Shown here piece by piece: positions 25,308 through 33,918 of a stretch of DNA of 64,000 nucleotides. Each line of letters starts with the position of its first letter. Positions within the stretch are counted from its first letter, which is position 1. This stretch comes from Phycisphaerae bacterium (lineage in GTDB: Bacteria; Planctomycetota; Phycisphaerae; Phycisphaerales; SM1A02). The notes under the pieces were generated by a model. It was not told the origin of the DNA, made no database searches, and worked only from the letters and a program-made list of their open reading frames with translations. Both the position numbers and the translations under genes were made by a program. The stretch spans positions 112,820 through 176,819 of the forward strand of contig JAEUIU010000038.1 of assembly GCA_016795065.1 (NCBI GenBank), in the 5' to 3' direction.

Positions 25308-26720
25308 ATGCCCTCTCCGTTGGTTTCCTCCGCTCCCTCCTCCGAACGATCGCGACGGCCAAGTCGTCTGCGGCCTCTCCGGCCGGTGATGGCCGGCGCG
25401 ACGGCGGTCGGGTGCCTTTGGCTAGCCGGCTGCACCGAGATGGCCCAACGGACGCCGGCGGCAAGCCCAGCCCACTCAGGTGGCGTGCAACCGACGCTCG
25501 ACCGGGGTTCGTTTCACGTACGACTCTTCGATGTCGCCGAGTACGCGTCGTCGGAAGTCGGCAACGCCGCCGTGCGCATCTTGGATGAAGGCCCCGACGC
25601 CGCCCTTCGGCTTGAGGCCCAATCGCTTCGAGGGCGCGTGGCAACCATCACGACCGCCATCGTGACGCGGGACCAGCCCGAGGCGGCCCTTCTGGACCTC
25701 CTCATCTACCTGAAGTTGGAACGCTGGGTGTGCGAACGCCGCCTCGCTCGTTCCCCCCAGGCCCAGGCAATCGTGAAGGAGGCGTTCGAGCGTTCCATCC
25801 TCCATGGTGACCGACTTGCCGCTCTCACGCTCTCCCGCGAGCAGCGGGACAGGCTCGATGAGTTGGTCGAGAGTTGGAAGTCCGAACATCCCGATGCCGC
25901 AGCCATCGGCATGGTGCGACTAGAGGACCTCTCGACGTTACGCGAGCGGCCCTATCGCCCCGAAGTGGATCGGATTGCCCCAAGCCTTCTCTCGCCCATC
26001 ACCGAGGCGGAGCGGGAGATGGAACGCACCCGACAGTTTGGCGAGCGATTGTCGTTTGCCCTGCGCCGCTTCCCGTTTCTCCTTCGCTGGCAAACCGAGG
26101 AGGCGATGTTCCGGCTTCTCGCCCAACCTGAGGTCGCCCGCTTCGAATCGGCGCTCAATGATGGACGGGCATCGATCGAACGCCTTGGGTCGGCAATCGA
26201 ACAGGCCCGAAACACCGCTGAGGAGATCGAGAAAGCAGTGACGTCGCTGGAACCAGGGGACCTCGCCCCGGCCAGAGAGCTCGCATCCGAGGTGCGGCTC
26301 GCGATCGCCGACACGAAGGCGATGCTCCCCGATGCCCAACGGATGGTGGTCGAACTGAAGGAGGCGATGGCCGGAGCCGAGCGCGTCACCACGGCCCTTC
26401 ATGAATTGACGCGAGGGCCCGACGGAAAGCCCGTCGATTTCGTCGCCCTTGGCAACGCGAGCGAGCGGTTCGCCACAGCCGCGACGGACCTGCGAGCCGC
26501 CGTGCAGCAGGCGAATGCCCTGCTGGCGTCCGACGATGCGACGCAGCGGCTGGCCGAACTGACTGACACCGGGACCAAGGGCATTGACCACATCATCTGG
26601 CGCGTCGCCTTGCTGATGGTCATTGCGGCGGCTCTCTCGATGGTCCTGATGGTGGTGAGAAGCCTGACCCGACCGCGAAGCGAACAGGCTTCCCGAGGGT
26701 CACGCGGCGAACGGGCCTGA
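25308..26720 (+). CDS. Lipoprotein with coiled coil and C-terminal membrane helix
   Basis: Start 25308 gives 470 residues with a basic N-terminus and a lipoprotein signal ending in LWLAGC; the open frame begins earlier, overlapping the small gene upstream. The mature protein has an alpha-helical globular part (about 70-250) with several Arg/Glu-rich helices. A heptad-like coil follows (around 270-430), including SIERLGSAIEQARNTAEEIE. A single helix near the end (VALLMVIAAALSMVLMVV) is followed by basic residues. Lipid anchor plus C-terminal membrane helix suggests a protein fixed to the envelope at both ends. The family is not recognised. Confidence 0.75.
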   Translation: MPSPLVSSAPSSERSRRPSRLRPLRPVMAGATAVGCLWLAGCTEMAQRTPAASPAHSGGVQPTLDRGSFHVRLFDVAEYASSEVGNAAVRILDEGPDAALRLEAQSLRGRVATITTAIVTRDQPEAALLDLLIYLKLERWVCERRLARSPQAQAIVKEAFERSILHGDRLAALTLSREQRDRLDELVESWKSEHPDAAAIGMVRLEDLSTLRERPYRPEVDRIAPSLLSPITEAEREMERTRQFGERLSFALRRFPFLLRWQTEEAMFRLLAQPEVARFESALNDGRASIERLGSAIEQARNTAEEIEKAVTSLEPGDLAPARELASEVRLAIADTKAMLPDAQRMVVELKEAMAGAERVTTALHELTRGPDGKPVDFVALGNASERFATAATDLRAAVQQANALLASDDATQRLAELTDTGTKGIDHIIWRVALLMVIAAALSMVLMVVRSLTRPRSEQASRGSRGERA

Positions 26721-26783
26721 ACCAGAACCGATTCGAAAGCGCATCCGAGCCGGCCCAACGAAACCGGCGAGTAGCATGCGACG

Positions 26784-27923
26784 ATGCCCCGCATCGCATC
26801 TTCCCGATGGCACACCTCTTCGCTCGCGGCACTGCTTCTGACGGTCGGCTGCACCTCAACGCCGAAGGTCGCAACGCCCGACGAGGCTCTGTCGAAACTC
26901 TCGAACCGTGAGCGTCCCGGCGTCGCTGACGCGTTGGCCAAGGCCGGCGAGAACGCCACCGCGCTGGCGACGGCGATCCATGCGATCGAGCCGGAGATGC
27001 GCCCCGGCATGGCGTTTCTGGTGGCGACGATGCCAGAACGCGATCGGACGACGCTCGGGGCCGAGTTCCTGCTGACCAACACGCGGCTTGCCTATGGGGC
27101 ATGGCGCGGCGCCCCCTGGGGTCACGAGGTTCCGGAGGCGATGTTCCTTCAGTACGTCCTTCCCTACGTCAACCTCAACGAGCGGCGCGATGATTGGCGA
27201 GCGGATTTCGTGAGCCGCTTCCAGGCCGATGCGTGGAAGAACAAGGACCCGATGGAGGCGGTGCGATGGCTCAACGATCACCTGAACGACTCGGTTGCGG
27301 TCCACTACCACGCGTCCAAGCGGAAGAAGCCGGACCAGAGTCCCTATGAGTCGATGGAGTTGCATTGGGCCTCCTGCACGGGCCTTTCGATTCTGTTGGT
27401 CGATGCCTGTCGGGCGGTCGGGATTCCGGCCCGATGCGTCGGTTGCCCGGCGTGGAAGAAGGTGACCGGCAACCACACCTGGGTCGAGGTCTTCGGCCCC
27501 GACGCGAGCGGCCATTGGCGATGGTTCAACGTCGGTGACACGGGCAGCGACCCGCGCGGCGAGAACTGGGTCAACGAGCGATGTCGCGAGGAGACGGACG
27601 CCGACGATTGGTCGCATGCCGTTTGGGCCGCTTGCTGGCGTCCCAGCGATCACCACTTCCCGTTGCCGTGGGAGTGGGAGATCGAGTACGTTCCGGGCCT
27701 CAACGTCACTCGCTTCTATCGCGAGCCAGTGGACCACACGATCACCCTTCCGCGCCCCGGTGCGGCAACGGTCGAGGCGATGTGGAAGGGCGAACTCATC
27801 GCCCGCCACAAGGTCGGCACGGGTGCAACCGACGCGTCGCTGCATCTTGCGAAGGGGGAACGATTCGACATCGTGGTCCTCTACGCGGATGGCACCCGCG
27901 CAGATCTGGTGGTGACCCCGTAG
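26784..27923 (+). CDS. Transglutaminase-like domain lipoprotein
   Basis: The 379 residues start with a lipoprotein signal ending in LTVGC (C23). The central part contains the transglutaminase/papain-fold triad: C198 in WASCTGLSILLVDACRAVGI, H231 in VTGNHTWVEVF and D252 in WFNVGDTGSD. The region between, GIPARCVGCPAW, is typical of bacterial transglutaminase-like proteins. These act as proteases or crosslinking enzymes in the periplasm or on the cell surface. The C-terminal 80 residues look like a beta-rich accessory domain. The gene is convergent with ispD, 16 bp apart. Confidence 0.87.
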   Translation: MPRIASSRWHTSSLAALLLTVGCTSTPKVATPDEALSKLSNRERPGVADALAKAGENATALATAIHAIEPEMRPGMAFLVATMPERDRTTLGAEFLLTNTRLAYGAWRGAPWGHEVPEAMFLQYVLPYVNLNERRDDWRADFVSRFQADAWKNKDPMEAVRWLNDHLNDSVAVHYHASKRKKPDQSPYESMELHWASCTGLSILLVDACRAVGIPARCVGCPAWKKVTGNHTWVEVFGPDASGHWRWFNVGDTGSDPRGENWVNERCREETDADDWSHAVWAACWRPSDHHFPLPWEWEIEYVPGLNVTRFYREPVDHTITLPRPGAATVEAMWKGELIARHKVGTGATDASLHLAKGERFDIVVLYADGTRADLVVTP

Positions 27924-27939
27924 GCGCACGACGCGGTCA

Positions 27940-28752
27940 TCAGCGTCGCGTTCCGGAAGGCCGATCGTGGTCATTCTGAGCGGCCATGATGGCCCGCACC
28001 AAGACCAGGTCGTCCGGCGTCGTCACCTTGATGTTCCTCGCTTCACCCTCGACGACCATCACCTCGACACCGGATCGCTCGACCACTTGGGCATCGTCGG
28101 TGGCACCAGCCAAGGTCCCCACGCGTTCGCCTTGGAAATAGGCTTCCTGGAGCAACGGCCGTTCGAACACCTGTGGAGTCTGGATCGCGACCAGCCCAGA
28201 GCGGGGAACCGTTTCGATGACCTTGCGACCTCGAATCGATCCGCTCGATTGCCCCTCCGACGCGGGACCGAGGATCGCATCCGCCAACGGATCGGTCAGG
28301 CCGAGCGTGCACGCGTCGCTTCCGACTCGCTTGAGCGTCGAACTGACCGACACACCGGGAATCACCGCTGGGTGAAACGCCGCTGCGGCGAAGACCCGAT
28401 CGATGAGCGCCTCGGAGGCACAGGGGCGAGCCGCGTCGTGTATCGCCACATGGGAACACGACTCAGGCACTTCGGCCAGGGCCAAGAGAACCGTTTCCCA
28501 ACGCTCGCGCCGTCCGCCGCGGATCAGTCGCGCGCCATGGAATGACAGTTGGGCGCCGTAGCGGTCTCGGAAGAGTGCGAACTCTTCCTCCCCGGGGGGA
28601 CCGGCGACGACGATCGTCGCCACTTCGGCGCGGCGGGCGAAGAGCTCAATCGTGCGAAGGAGCACCGGCCGACCACCCAGATTCTCGGCGAGCTTGTCGC
28701 CGCCGAAGCGGGTGCCGGCACCGGCGGCGGGAACAATGACACAGACGCGCAT
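27940..28752 (-). CDS. ispD: 2-C-methyl-D-erythritol 4-phosphate cytidylyltransferase
   Basis: IspD transfers CMP from CTP to methylerythritol phosphate in the non-mevalonate isoprenoid pathway. The 270-residue protein starts with the nucleotide-binding motif VPAAGAGTRFGGDKL. Further recognised segments are HVAIHDAARPCAS, the substrate-binding region AIQTPQVFERPLL, DDAQVVERSG and the ending KVTTPDDLVLVRAIM. It is about 35 residues longer than E. coli IspD; the extra length is partly in the segment around LGPASEGQSSGSIRG. It lies 63 bp behind cheY on the same strand and may share its transcript. Confidence 0.92.
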   Translation of the reverse strand: MRVCVIVPAAGAGTRFGGDKLAENLGGRPVLLRTIELFARRAEVATIVVAGPPGEEEFALFRDRYGAQLSFHGARLIRGGRRERWETVLLALAEVPESCSHVAIHDAARPCASEALIDRVFAAAAFHPAVIPGVSVSSTLKRVGSDACTLGLTDPLADAILGPASEGQSSGSIRGRKVIETVPRSGLVAIQTPQVFERPLLQEAYFQGERVGTLAGATDDAQVVERSGVEVMVVEGEARNIKVTTPDDLVLVRAIMAAQNDHDRPSGTRR

Positions 28753-28815
28753 TCCGCGAGCGTATCGCAGGAGGGCGCGTCTGGGTTCTCTTTGCGGTGT
28801 CGATCGTTCGCCGAA

Positions 28816-29202
28816 TCAGGCAGCGGCCTTCACCTTGGACAGCGTCTCGGTGATGCGGGCCGCCAACACCTCTTGGGTGAAGGGCTTGACCACGTAGTTA
28901 TTCACGCCAGCTCGAATCGCGGTGACGACCTTGGTCTTCTCAGACTCGGTCGTGACCATGATGATCGGGGCGGTGCAGCCGCGTGACCTCGCCTGCTTGA
29001 CGAACTCAAGCCCGTCCAGGTTCGGCATGTTCCAGTCGCACAGGATCAGTTCGGGCCGAAAGGCGCCGAGCTTACTGAGGGCGTCCTGCCCGTCCTGCGC
29101 TTCTTCCAAGGTCTCGAATCCCATCTGGGTCAACATCGTCCGCTGGATGTTGCGCATGGTCTTCGAGTCATCGATGAGCATCACTCGCAGTTTGGTGTCC
29201 AT
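28816..29202 (-). CDS. cheY: CheY-like single-domain response regulator
   Basis: This 128-residue protein is a receiver domain only. It has the acidic pair D11-D12 (MLIDDSKTMR), phosphoacceptor D56 (LILCDWNMP), the switch threonine in MVTTES, and a lysine in VVKPF. There is no output domain, so it acts by binding a target such as the flagellar motor switch, or as a phosphate sink. It lies ten bases downstream of cheX, which codes a CheY-P phosphatase-like protein. That makes a chemotaxis role likely. No CheA or receptor gene is in the window. Confidence 0.9.
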   Translation of the reverse strand: MDTKLRVMLIDDSKTMRNIQRTMLTQMGFETLEEAQDGQDALSKLGAFRPELILCDWNMPNLDGLEFVKQARSRGCTAPIIMVTTESEKTKVVTAIRAGVNNYVVKPFTQEVLAARITETLSKVKAAA

Positions 29203-29212
29203 CGCTCGCTCC

Positions 29213-29713
29213 TCACGCCGCCTTCGCGGCAGCTCCGACCTGGTTCATCACGAGTTCGACCACGAACTGGCCCGTCTTCATCCCGAACGGAAGGAACATC
29301 AGTGTCGCGGCGGGTCCACCGCTGAACGGTGATGAGCCTGCAACGGGTCCGATCGTGACTTGCGGACAACCGATCTTGATTTTGAGACCACTGAGTCGCG
29401 AGATTGCGCCTCCCGTGATCATGTTGGCCAGTTCGCCGGCGGCGTCCATCATGTCCGCCGACCCAAATGGCATCTTCATGCCGACGAAGGCGGTCACCGC
29501 CTCGTTTGCAGCGTCCTCGCACATCACCAAGGTGACCGAGCCGACGACGTCGCCGCTCAACTTGATGGTGGCTCGAACATGCTTGTCCTTGATCTCAGGC
29601 ATGCCCTGTTGGGCAGCCTGAGGCTGGACGGATTGTTTCAGCATGGTGCGAAACAGGTTTTCGACGCTGGAAACGAATGGTTCCACGCATCGTTCTTGGC
29701 TCTGCCGATCCAT
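29213..29713 (-). CDS. cheX: CheX-like CheY-phosphate phosphatase
   Basis: ATG 29713 gives 166 residues of the CheX/CheC family, which dephosphorylate CheY-P. Diagnostic parts are ATIKLSGDVVGSVTLVM and the helix DMMDAAGELANMITGGAI, which carries the catalytic E-x2-N pattern (E-L-A-N). The end matches the glycine- and Phe-rich beta strands of the fold. The frame is open 51 codons further upstream, but that part is Arg/Gly-rich with no family similarity. The gene precedes cheY by ten bases, a natural functional pair. CheC is an alternative name, but there is only one E-x2-N motif, as in CheX. Confidence 0.85.
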   Translation of the reverse strand: MDRQSQERCVEPFVSSVENLFRTMLKQSVQPQAAQQGMPEIKDKHVRATIKLSGDVVGSVTLVMCEDAANEAVTAFVGMKMPFGSADMMDAAGELANMITGGAISRLSGLKIKIGCPQVTIGPVAGSSPFSGGPAATLMFLPFGMKTGQFVVELVMNQVGAAAKAA

Positions 29714-29910
29714 GTGGCGCTCGCTCCTGCCCCGTTTCGTGGGATTCGCACTTCCGCCCCGGTTTGCGTGCCGGACTTCAGCGGACCGCCGGTTGATCGA
29801 CCCCTTTGGGGAAGAAGTTGAGGACCCTGCCCGAGGTCCGGCAGACCCCCTCGGTGGAACCCTCACAGCCCGCGCGACCGACCGATCCAGCCATCCCGTA
29901 CGATGCGAGG

Positions 29911-30513
29911 ATGCTCAAGATCATCGGAGGCGAGTTCCGCTCTCGCCTGCTGGATAGCCCTAGCGGCGCGGACCAAACGCGGCCCATGACCGCACGCACG
30001 AAGGAATCGATCTTCAACCTCCTTCGTGGGTGGTTTGACGGAGCCCGAGTGCTCGACCTCTTTGCTGGCATCGGCACCATGGGATTGGAGGCGGTCTCAC
30101 GCGGGGCGTCCAGCGTGGTGTTGATCGAACGGGATCGTGAGGTCTATGGCTACCTAGCCCGCAACGTGCAGGAACTTGGCTGTGCTGACCGGGCGGTGGC
30201 GATCCAAGGCGACGCCTTGGGGCCGATCGCCATCGAGCGGGCCCCCAAACCCGTGGACGTGGTTTTTCTCGACCCACCTTACGAGATGATGTACGACGCT
30301 CCCCGCCGTCGGCATGTCCTCGATCAGGCCAAGAAGCTGCGGGCGGTCATGGCCGACAAGTCCTTCCTCATCCTTCGCTCCCCCCTCGAACTCCCGCCGG
30401 AGGAGATCGAGATTCCGGGCTTCGACGGGCCGGAGACCCACGCATACGGATCAGAGATGCTGGTCATGCTCTACATGCCATCGCAGGCGATCCACGGAAC
30501 TCAACCCTCATGA
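29911..30513 (+). CDS. rsmD: 16S rRNA (guanine(966)-N(2))-methyltransferase RsmD
   Basis: RsmD methylates G966 of 16S rRNA during assembly of the small subunit. The 200-residue protein starts MLKIIGGEFRSRLLD and has the family's RPMTARTKESIFNLL. SAM-binding motif I is VLDLFAGIGTMGLEAVSRGA and the catalytic motif is FLDPPYEMM. A longer frame (from 29806) exists, but the family start and spacing favour 29911. The stop overlaps the next gene's ATG by 4 bp. Divergent from cheX. Confidence 0.92.
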   Translation: MLKIIGGEFRSRLLDSPSGADQTRPMTARTKESIFNLLRGWFDGARVLDLFAGIGTMGLEAVSRGASSVVLIERDREVYGYLARNVQELGCADRAVAIQGDALGPIAIERAPKPVDVVFLDPPYEMMYDAPRRRHVLDQAKKLRAVMADKSFLILRSPLELPPEEIEIPGFDGPETHAYGSEMLVMLYMPSQAIHGTQPS

Positions 30514-31760
30514 CGCAGCTCATCGCCACCTTGGTCGCATCCGTCCTTCTTGCCGCCTCTCCAGCAGAACCCCAGCGAGCTCCGGCGAAGATGCCCGAGC
30601 GCATCGAGACCGCAACGGCCGAGTGCCGAAAGGCCCTCGTCGCGATGCAAGAGGCCTTTGCCGATAACCCATCCAAGTCGGAATGGCCATACGAAGGCGT
30701 CTACCGGGTGGGCGGAAAGATCCCGTATGGGTATCGCGTCGGAGGAACCTCGATCGTCGCCCAGTCGCTTCTCGAGTCGCCAGGCTATGCCGAGGATCAG
30801 GAACGAAAGAACGCGGTCCAGCGTGCATGCGAGTTCGTCTGCGCGGCGATCCGCGAGCCACTGATGAGCCCCGACCCCGCGGTGTACAAGGGCGGATACG
30901 ACGTCCGCGGCTGGGGCCATTGCTATGGCCTTCGGTTCCTGCTGGCCATCGAGCGAGCGAAGGCGATTCCGGCCGGTCAGGAATCGTCCGTCGCCGAGGC
31001 GATCACCTTCTATCTGTCAGCCCTGCAAACGACAGAGATCCCTCAAGCGGGAGGCTGGAACTACGCCCGTTCTCCCGGCCTCGAGACTCCCTGCCGCAGC
31101 TCGCCGTTCATGACGGCTCCTTGCGTCATGGCGCTCTACGAAGCCAAGTCGGGAGGGCACGCCATCGACGAGGCGGTGCTCGAGCGGGCACTCAAGGCAC
31201 TCGAGAACTGCCGCACCGACAGCGGATACGTCGACTACAGCGGACAGGGTGCCGCGAAGGATCGGCCCGACCAGATTCCCGGTGCCGTCGGCCGGATGGT
31301 CGCGACGGAAAGTGCCCTGTATCTGGCCGGGCGCGGCTCGCGCGAACGACTTCGGTTTGCGATCAACGCCTTTCTCGCCCACTGGCCCGAACTCGAGAAG
31401 CGGCGTCGCAAAAACGGGACGCACGAGCCGCCCTACGGCGTCGCACCCTACTACTTCTTCTATGGCTTCCACCACGCGGCCCTCGCGATCGAGTTGCTTC
31501 AGGAGAACGAGCGCCCCCTCTACCGGGCCAAACTTGCCGACGTTCTCTTCTCGGTGCGCGAGCAGGATGGGACCTGGAATGACCGCGTCTTCCCGCGAAG
31601 CGCGAACTTCGGCACGGCGATGACGATGACGGCCCTCCAGATGCCTTGGAGCGCCCGCCCGATCGGGATCATCCTGACGCCGCGCGACGCGAAGCCCGAG
31701 AGCTCGACTCCGCCTACCGCGGCGCCAGCGGAAAAGCCCGTGGCGAAGCCAGCGTCCTGA
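30510..31760 (+). CDS. Exported prenyltransferase/squalene-cyclase-like toroid protein
   Basis: The 416 residues begin with a signal peptide (TQLIATLVASVLLAASPA). The body shows repeated helical hairpins with Gly/Trp/Tyr-rich turns (DVRGWGHCYGLRFLLAIERA, GGWNYARSP, YYFFYGFHHAALAIELL). This is characteristic of the alpha/alpha toroid shared by squalene cyclases, prenyltransferase beta subunits and some bacterial exported proteins. The catalytic DxDD of squalene-hopene cyclases is not present, so terpenoid cyclisation is unlikely. The C-terminal 25 residues are Pro/Ala-rich. The gene is coupled to rsmD and lies 22 bp before the hydrolase gene. Confidence 0.72.
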   Translation: MTQLIATLVASVLLAASPAEPQRAPAKMPERIETATAECRKALVAMQEAFADNPSKSEWPYEGVYRVGGKIPYGYRVGGTSIVAQSLLESPGYAEDQERKNAVQRACEFVCAAIREPLMSPDPAVYKGGYDVRGWGHCYGLRFLLAIERAKAIPAGQESSVAEAITFYLSALQTTEIPQAGGWNYARSPGLETPCRSSPFMTAPCVMALYEAKSGGHAIDEAVLERALKALENCRTDSGYVDYSGQGAAKDRPDQIPGAVGRMVATESALYLAGRGSRERLRFAINAFLAHWPELEKRRRKNGTHEPPYGVAPYYFFYGFHHAALAIELLQENERPLYRAKLADVLFSVREQDGTWNDRVFPRSANFGTAMTMTALQMPWSARPIGIILTPRDAKPESSTPPTAAPAEKPVAKPAS

Positions 31761-31782
31761 GAGACCACGGCTCGTTTCCCTC

Positions 31783-32562
31783 ATGCCTGACCTCACTGGC
31801 GTCCCGGCCTCGCTTCGACGTTCCGCTCGCTGGCAGCGCCTTGCCGGCGTGCCGGCGCTGGTTGCCCATCCCGATTGGGGCCGCGACGGGACCGCCATCG
31901 TGCGAACGCGACCGTGGTTGCTCTGGATCCATGGGCGGAGCGTGAACAAGGAACTCGATCCGGGGCGCTATCTCCGGCTGCTTCGGGCTGGCATCGCGAC
32001 GGTCGCGGTCGATCTCCCCGGTCACGGCGAACGCTTCGAGCCATGGGCCCACGACATCACCGCGACCCTGCGCATGATCCACACGATGATTGAGGAGATC
32101 GATCCGATCGTGGACGCGGTGGCCGATCTCGAGGGCTTCGACCCAGAGCGGAAGGGCATCGGGGGCATGTCCGCGGGCGGCATGGTGGCACTCTCGCGCC
32201 TTTGCCGCCCCCATCGTTTCGCTTGCGCGGCGGTCGAGTGCACCACCGGCTCCTGGCGATGGCAGACCAATCTCATGCGTGGCGACCCAGGCACGCTGAC
32301 GAGGCTCAATCCCGTCGGCAATCTCGACGGCTGGCGTCCGATACCGCTGCTCATGATGCACAACCGCTTTGACGAATGGGTGCCGCTGGAGGGGCAGGAG
32401 GAGTTCCTGGCGGCCCTTTCGAAGCGTTATGACGACCCGTCGATGGTGACGCTCCACGTCTACGAAACGACCGGAGCGCCCAACGAACATGCCGGTTTCG
32501 GACGCATGGGCGCTGATGCCAAGGACCGGTTTGTGCGTTTTGTCGAGTCTGCCTTGGGATAA
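31783..32562 (+). CDS. Alpha/beta hydrolase (dienelactone hydrolase/esterase-like)
   Basis: This 259-residue cytoplasmic protein has the complete alpha/beta-hydrolase layout: strand and turn LLWIHGRSVNK, AVDLPGHGERF, the nucleophile elbow GIGGMSAGGM (S130), the acidic residue in HNRFDEWVP, and the histidine in PNEHAGFG. Substrate cannot be told from sequence; esterase or peptidase activity is equally possible. It sits 22 bp after the toroid gene, so rsmD, the toroid gene and this one may form an operon. There is no signal peptide. Confidence 0.82.
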   Translation: MPDLTGVPASLRRSARWQRLAGVPALVAHPDWGRDGTAIVRTRPWLLWIHGRSVNKELDPGRYLRLLRAGIATVAVDLPGHGERFEPWAHDITATLRMIHTMIEEIDPIVDAVADLEGFDPERKGIGGMSAGGMVALSRLCRPHRFACAAVECTTGSWRWQTNLMRGDPGTLTRLNPVGNLDGWRPIPLLMMHNRFDEWVPLEGQEEFLAALSKRYDDPSMVTLHVYETTGAPNEHAGFGRMGADAKDRFVRFVESALG

Positions 32563-32642
32563 CTGACTCCTCGGGAGAATCAGGACGGGCCCACGACGCA
32601 CTCTGCTGGCTCACACCCGCTGATTCTTTTGCGAGTCTCATC

Positions 32643-33440
32643 ATGACCACTCCTCGGTCTCTCCTCGTTGTCTGCGCCGCTATCACCGCTGCTTGTTCGG
32701 CGACACACGCTGAAACCGTTCTGTCCCACCTTCCGCCGACCAATGGTGGTGTGATGCGCTCGTCGCAACTCTGGCAGGACCCGGGTCCAGACGAGAATGA
32801 CCTCGACGGCGATTCGGTTTGTTGGGAGGACTTCACCCTGACCGAGGCGACGGAGATCAGTCACATCGAATGGTGGGGCAGCGGCGCCTGCGAACTGGGT
32901 TTTCGCATCGAGATCTGGAAGCAGGATCCCGGGACGATTGCCTATCAGCCCTATGCGATCTGGTACTACGGCGGCGTCGAGAGCGCCGAGCCTCTGATCA
33001 CCTTCGATACGACCGCCTACACGACATCGCCTGGCCCCGGTGCCCAGACGCACTACACGCTCGAGTTAGCGAATCCGATCGTCGTCCCCGCCAATACGCC
33101 GACCAATCCGCGGTGGTTCATCGGCATCACCGGCCTCACTGCCCAGCCCTACGCCCAATGGAAGTGGAGCCAGGGCCTTGGCACGGGACTCAAGAGTTAC
33201 CAGTTCATTCGGGCCAGTGGCTACATCTTCTGGGCACTCCCGGAAGGGCGGGCAATCATCTTGGAGAACGACATCGTCGCCTGCCCTGCGGACCTCAATG
33301 GGAGTGGAAACGTAGACGCCGCCGATCTGGCCATCCTGCTCGGCGCATGGGGCACCGCGAACGCTGCCGACGTGAACGGCGACGGGACCGTCAACGGCTC
33401 CGACCTCGGGATTCTGCTCGGCGCCTGGGGCGGCTGCTAA
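32643..33440 (+). CDS. Secreted protein with C-terminal dockerin-like calcium repeats
   Basis: A signal peptide (SLLVVCAAITAACSATHA) is followed by a beta-rich domain of about 180 residues, with WEDFTLTEATEISHIEWWGS near its start. This resembles planctomycete secreted domains of unknown function. The last 55 residues hold two calcium-binding repeats, DLNGSGNVDAADLAILLGAW and DVNGDGTVNGSDLGILLGAW, each with D-x-N/D-x-D/S spacing as in type I dockerins. A cysteine precedes the first repeat (CPADLNG) and the protein ends in GGC, so a clasping disulfide is likely. The module may dock the protein at the surface. Confidence 0.82.
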   Translation: MTTPRSLLVVCAAITAACSATHAETVLSHLPPTNGGVMRSSQLWQDPGPDENDLDGDSVCWEDFTLTEATEISHIEWWGSGACELGFRIEIWKQDPGTIAYQPYAIWYYGGVESAEPLITFDTTAYTTSPGPGAQTHYTLELANPIVVPANTPTNPRWFIGITGLTAQPYAQWKWSQGLGTGLKSYQFIRASGYIFWALPEGRAIILENDIVACPADLNGSGNVDAADLAILLGAWGTANAADVNGDGTVNGSDLGILLGAWGGC

Positions 33441-33490
33441 CTTCTCGCCCATAACGCCTCGATCCTAACGGGTTGGTCATAACGGCTTGC

Positions 33491-33781
33491 TCATGCCTCC
33501 CGTTTCGTCGGCGATCGCCGCACCTGGAAGTCCTTGAACTCGCCGGTGGCGGCGCTGCGTTCCGACTCAACGGCAGCGATGTTGGATCGCATGGCGTGAT
33601 GGACGTCGTCCAGGAACGCCTCGATGTCCTCCAGCCGCCCCTCGGCGACGCATAGCACCGAGCCGTCGGACTGATTGCAGACGAAACCGCTGATCGCAAG
33701 CCCGCGGGCGCAATGGGCGGTGGTAGCCCGAAACCCAACCCCCTGAACGCGACCGCGGAACGTGGTGGTGATTCGGATCAT
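33491..33781 (-). CDS. acyP: Acylphosphatase
   Basis: The enzyme hydrolyses carboxyl-phosphate bonds such as those of acetyl- or carbamoyl-phosphate. ATG 33781 gives 96 residues with the family motif GRVQGVGFRATTAHCARGL, whose arginine (R20) binds phosphate. Further on come GFVCNQSDGSVLCVAEG, where the catalytic Asn lies, and a beta strand FKDFQVRRSP at the end. It is a lone minus-strand gene among secreted-protein genes. An upstream in-frame start 17 codons earlier is less likely because the family starts directly with the first beta strand. Confidence 0.9.
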   Translation of the reverse strand: MIRITTTFRGRVQGVGFRATTAHCARGLAISGFVCNQSDGSVLCVAEGRLEDIEAFLDDVHHAMRSNIAAVESERSAATGEFKDFQVRRSPTKREA

Positions 33782-33918
33782 GGTTCGTGATTTCCCGCTC
33801 GTGCAGGACTCCGCTGCAGTGTGAAGGCACAAATCGTAAGCTCAAGCGGCTCACGTGTGGATCCTCATGCACTGCAGAGGTATCGCGCCCCATCGGGCGC
33901 CCCAGATCGAGGTTCATC

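Noticed and set aside
23278..25644. Minus-strand frame of 788 codons
   Set aside because: It is the exact antisense of feoB and the following genes; the product is Arg/Gly/His-rich and shows no domain.
30510..31760. Squalene-hopene cyclase
   Set aside because: The toroid-like repeats are there, but the catalytic DxDD motif is absent and there is a signal peptide, so only the fold is claimed.
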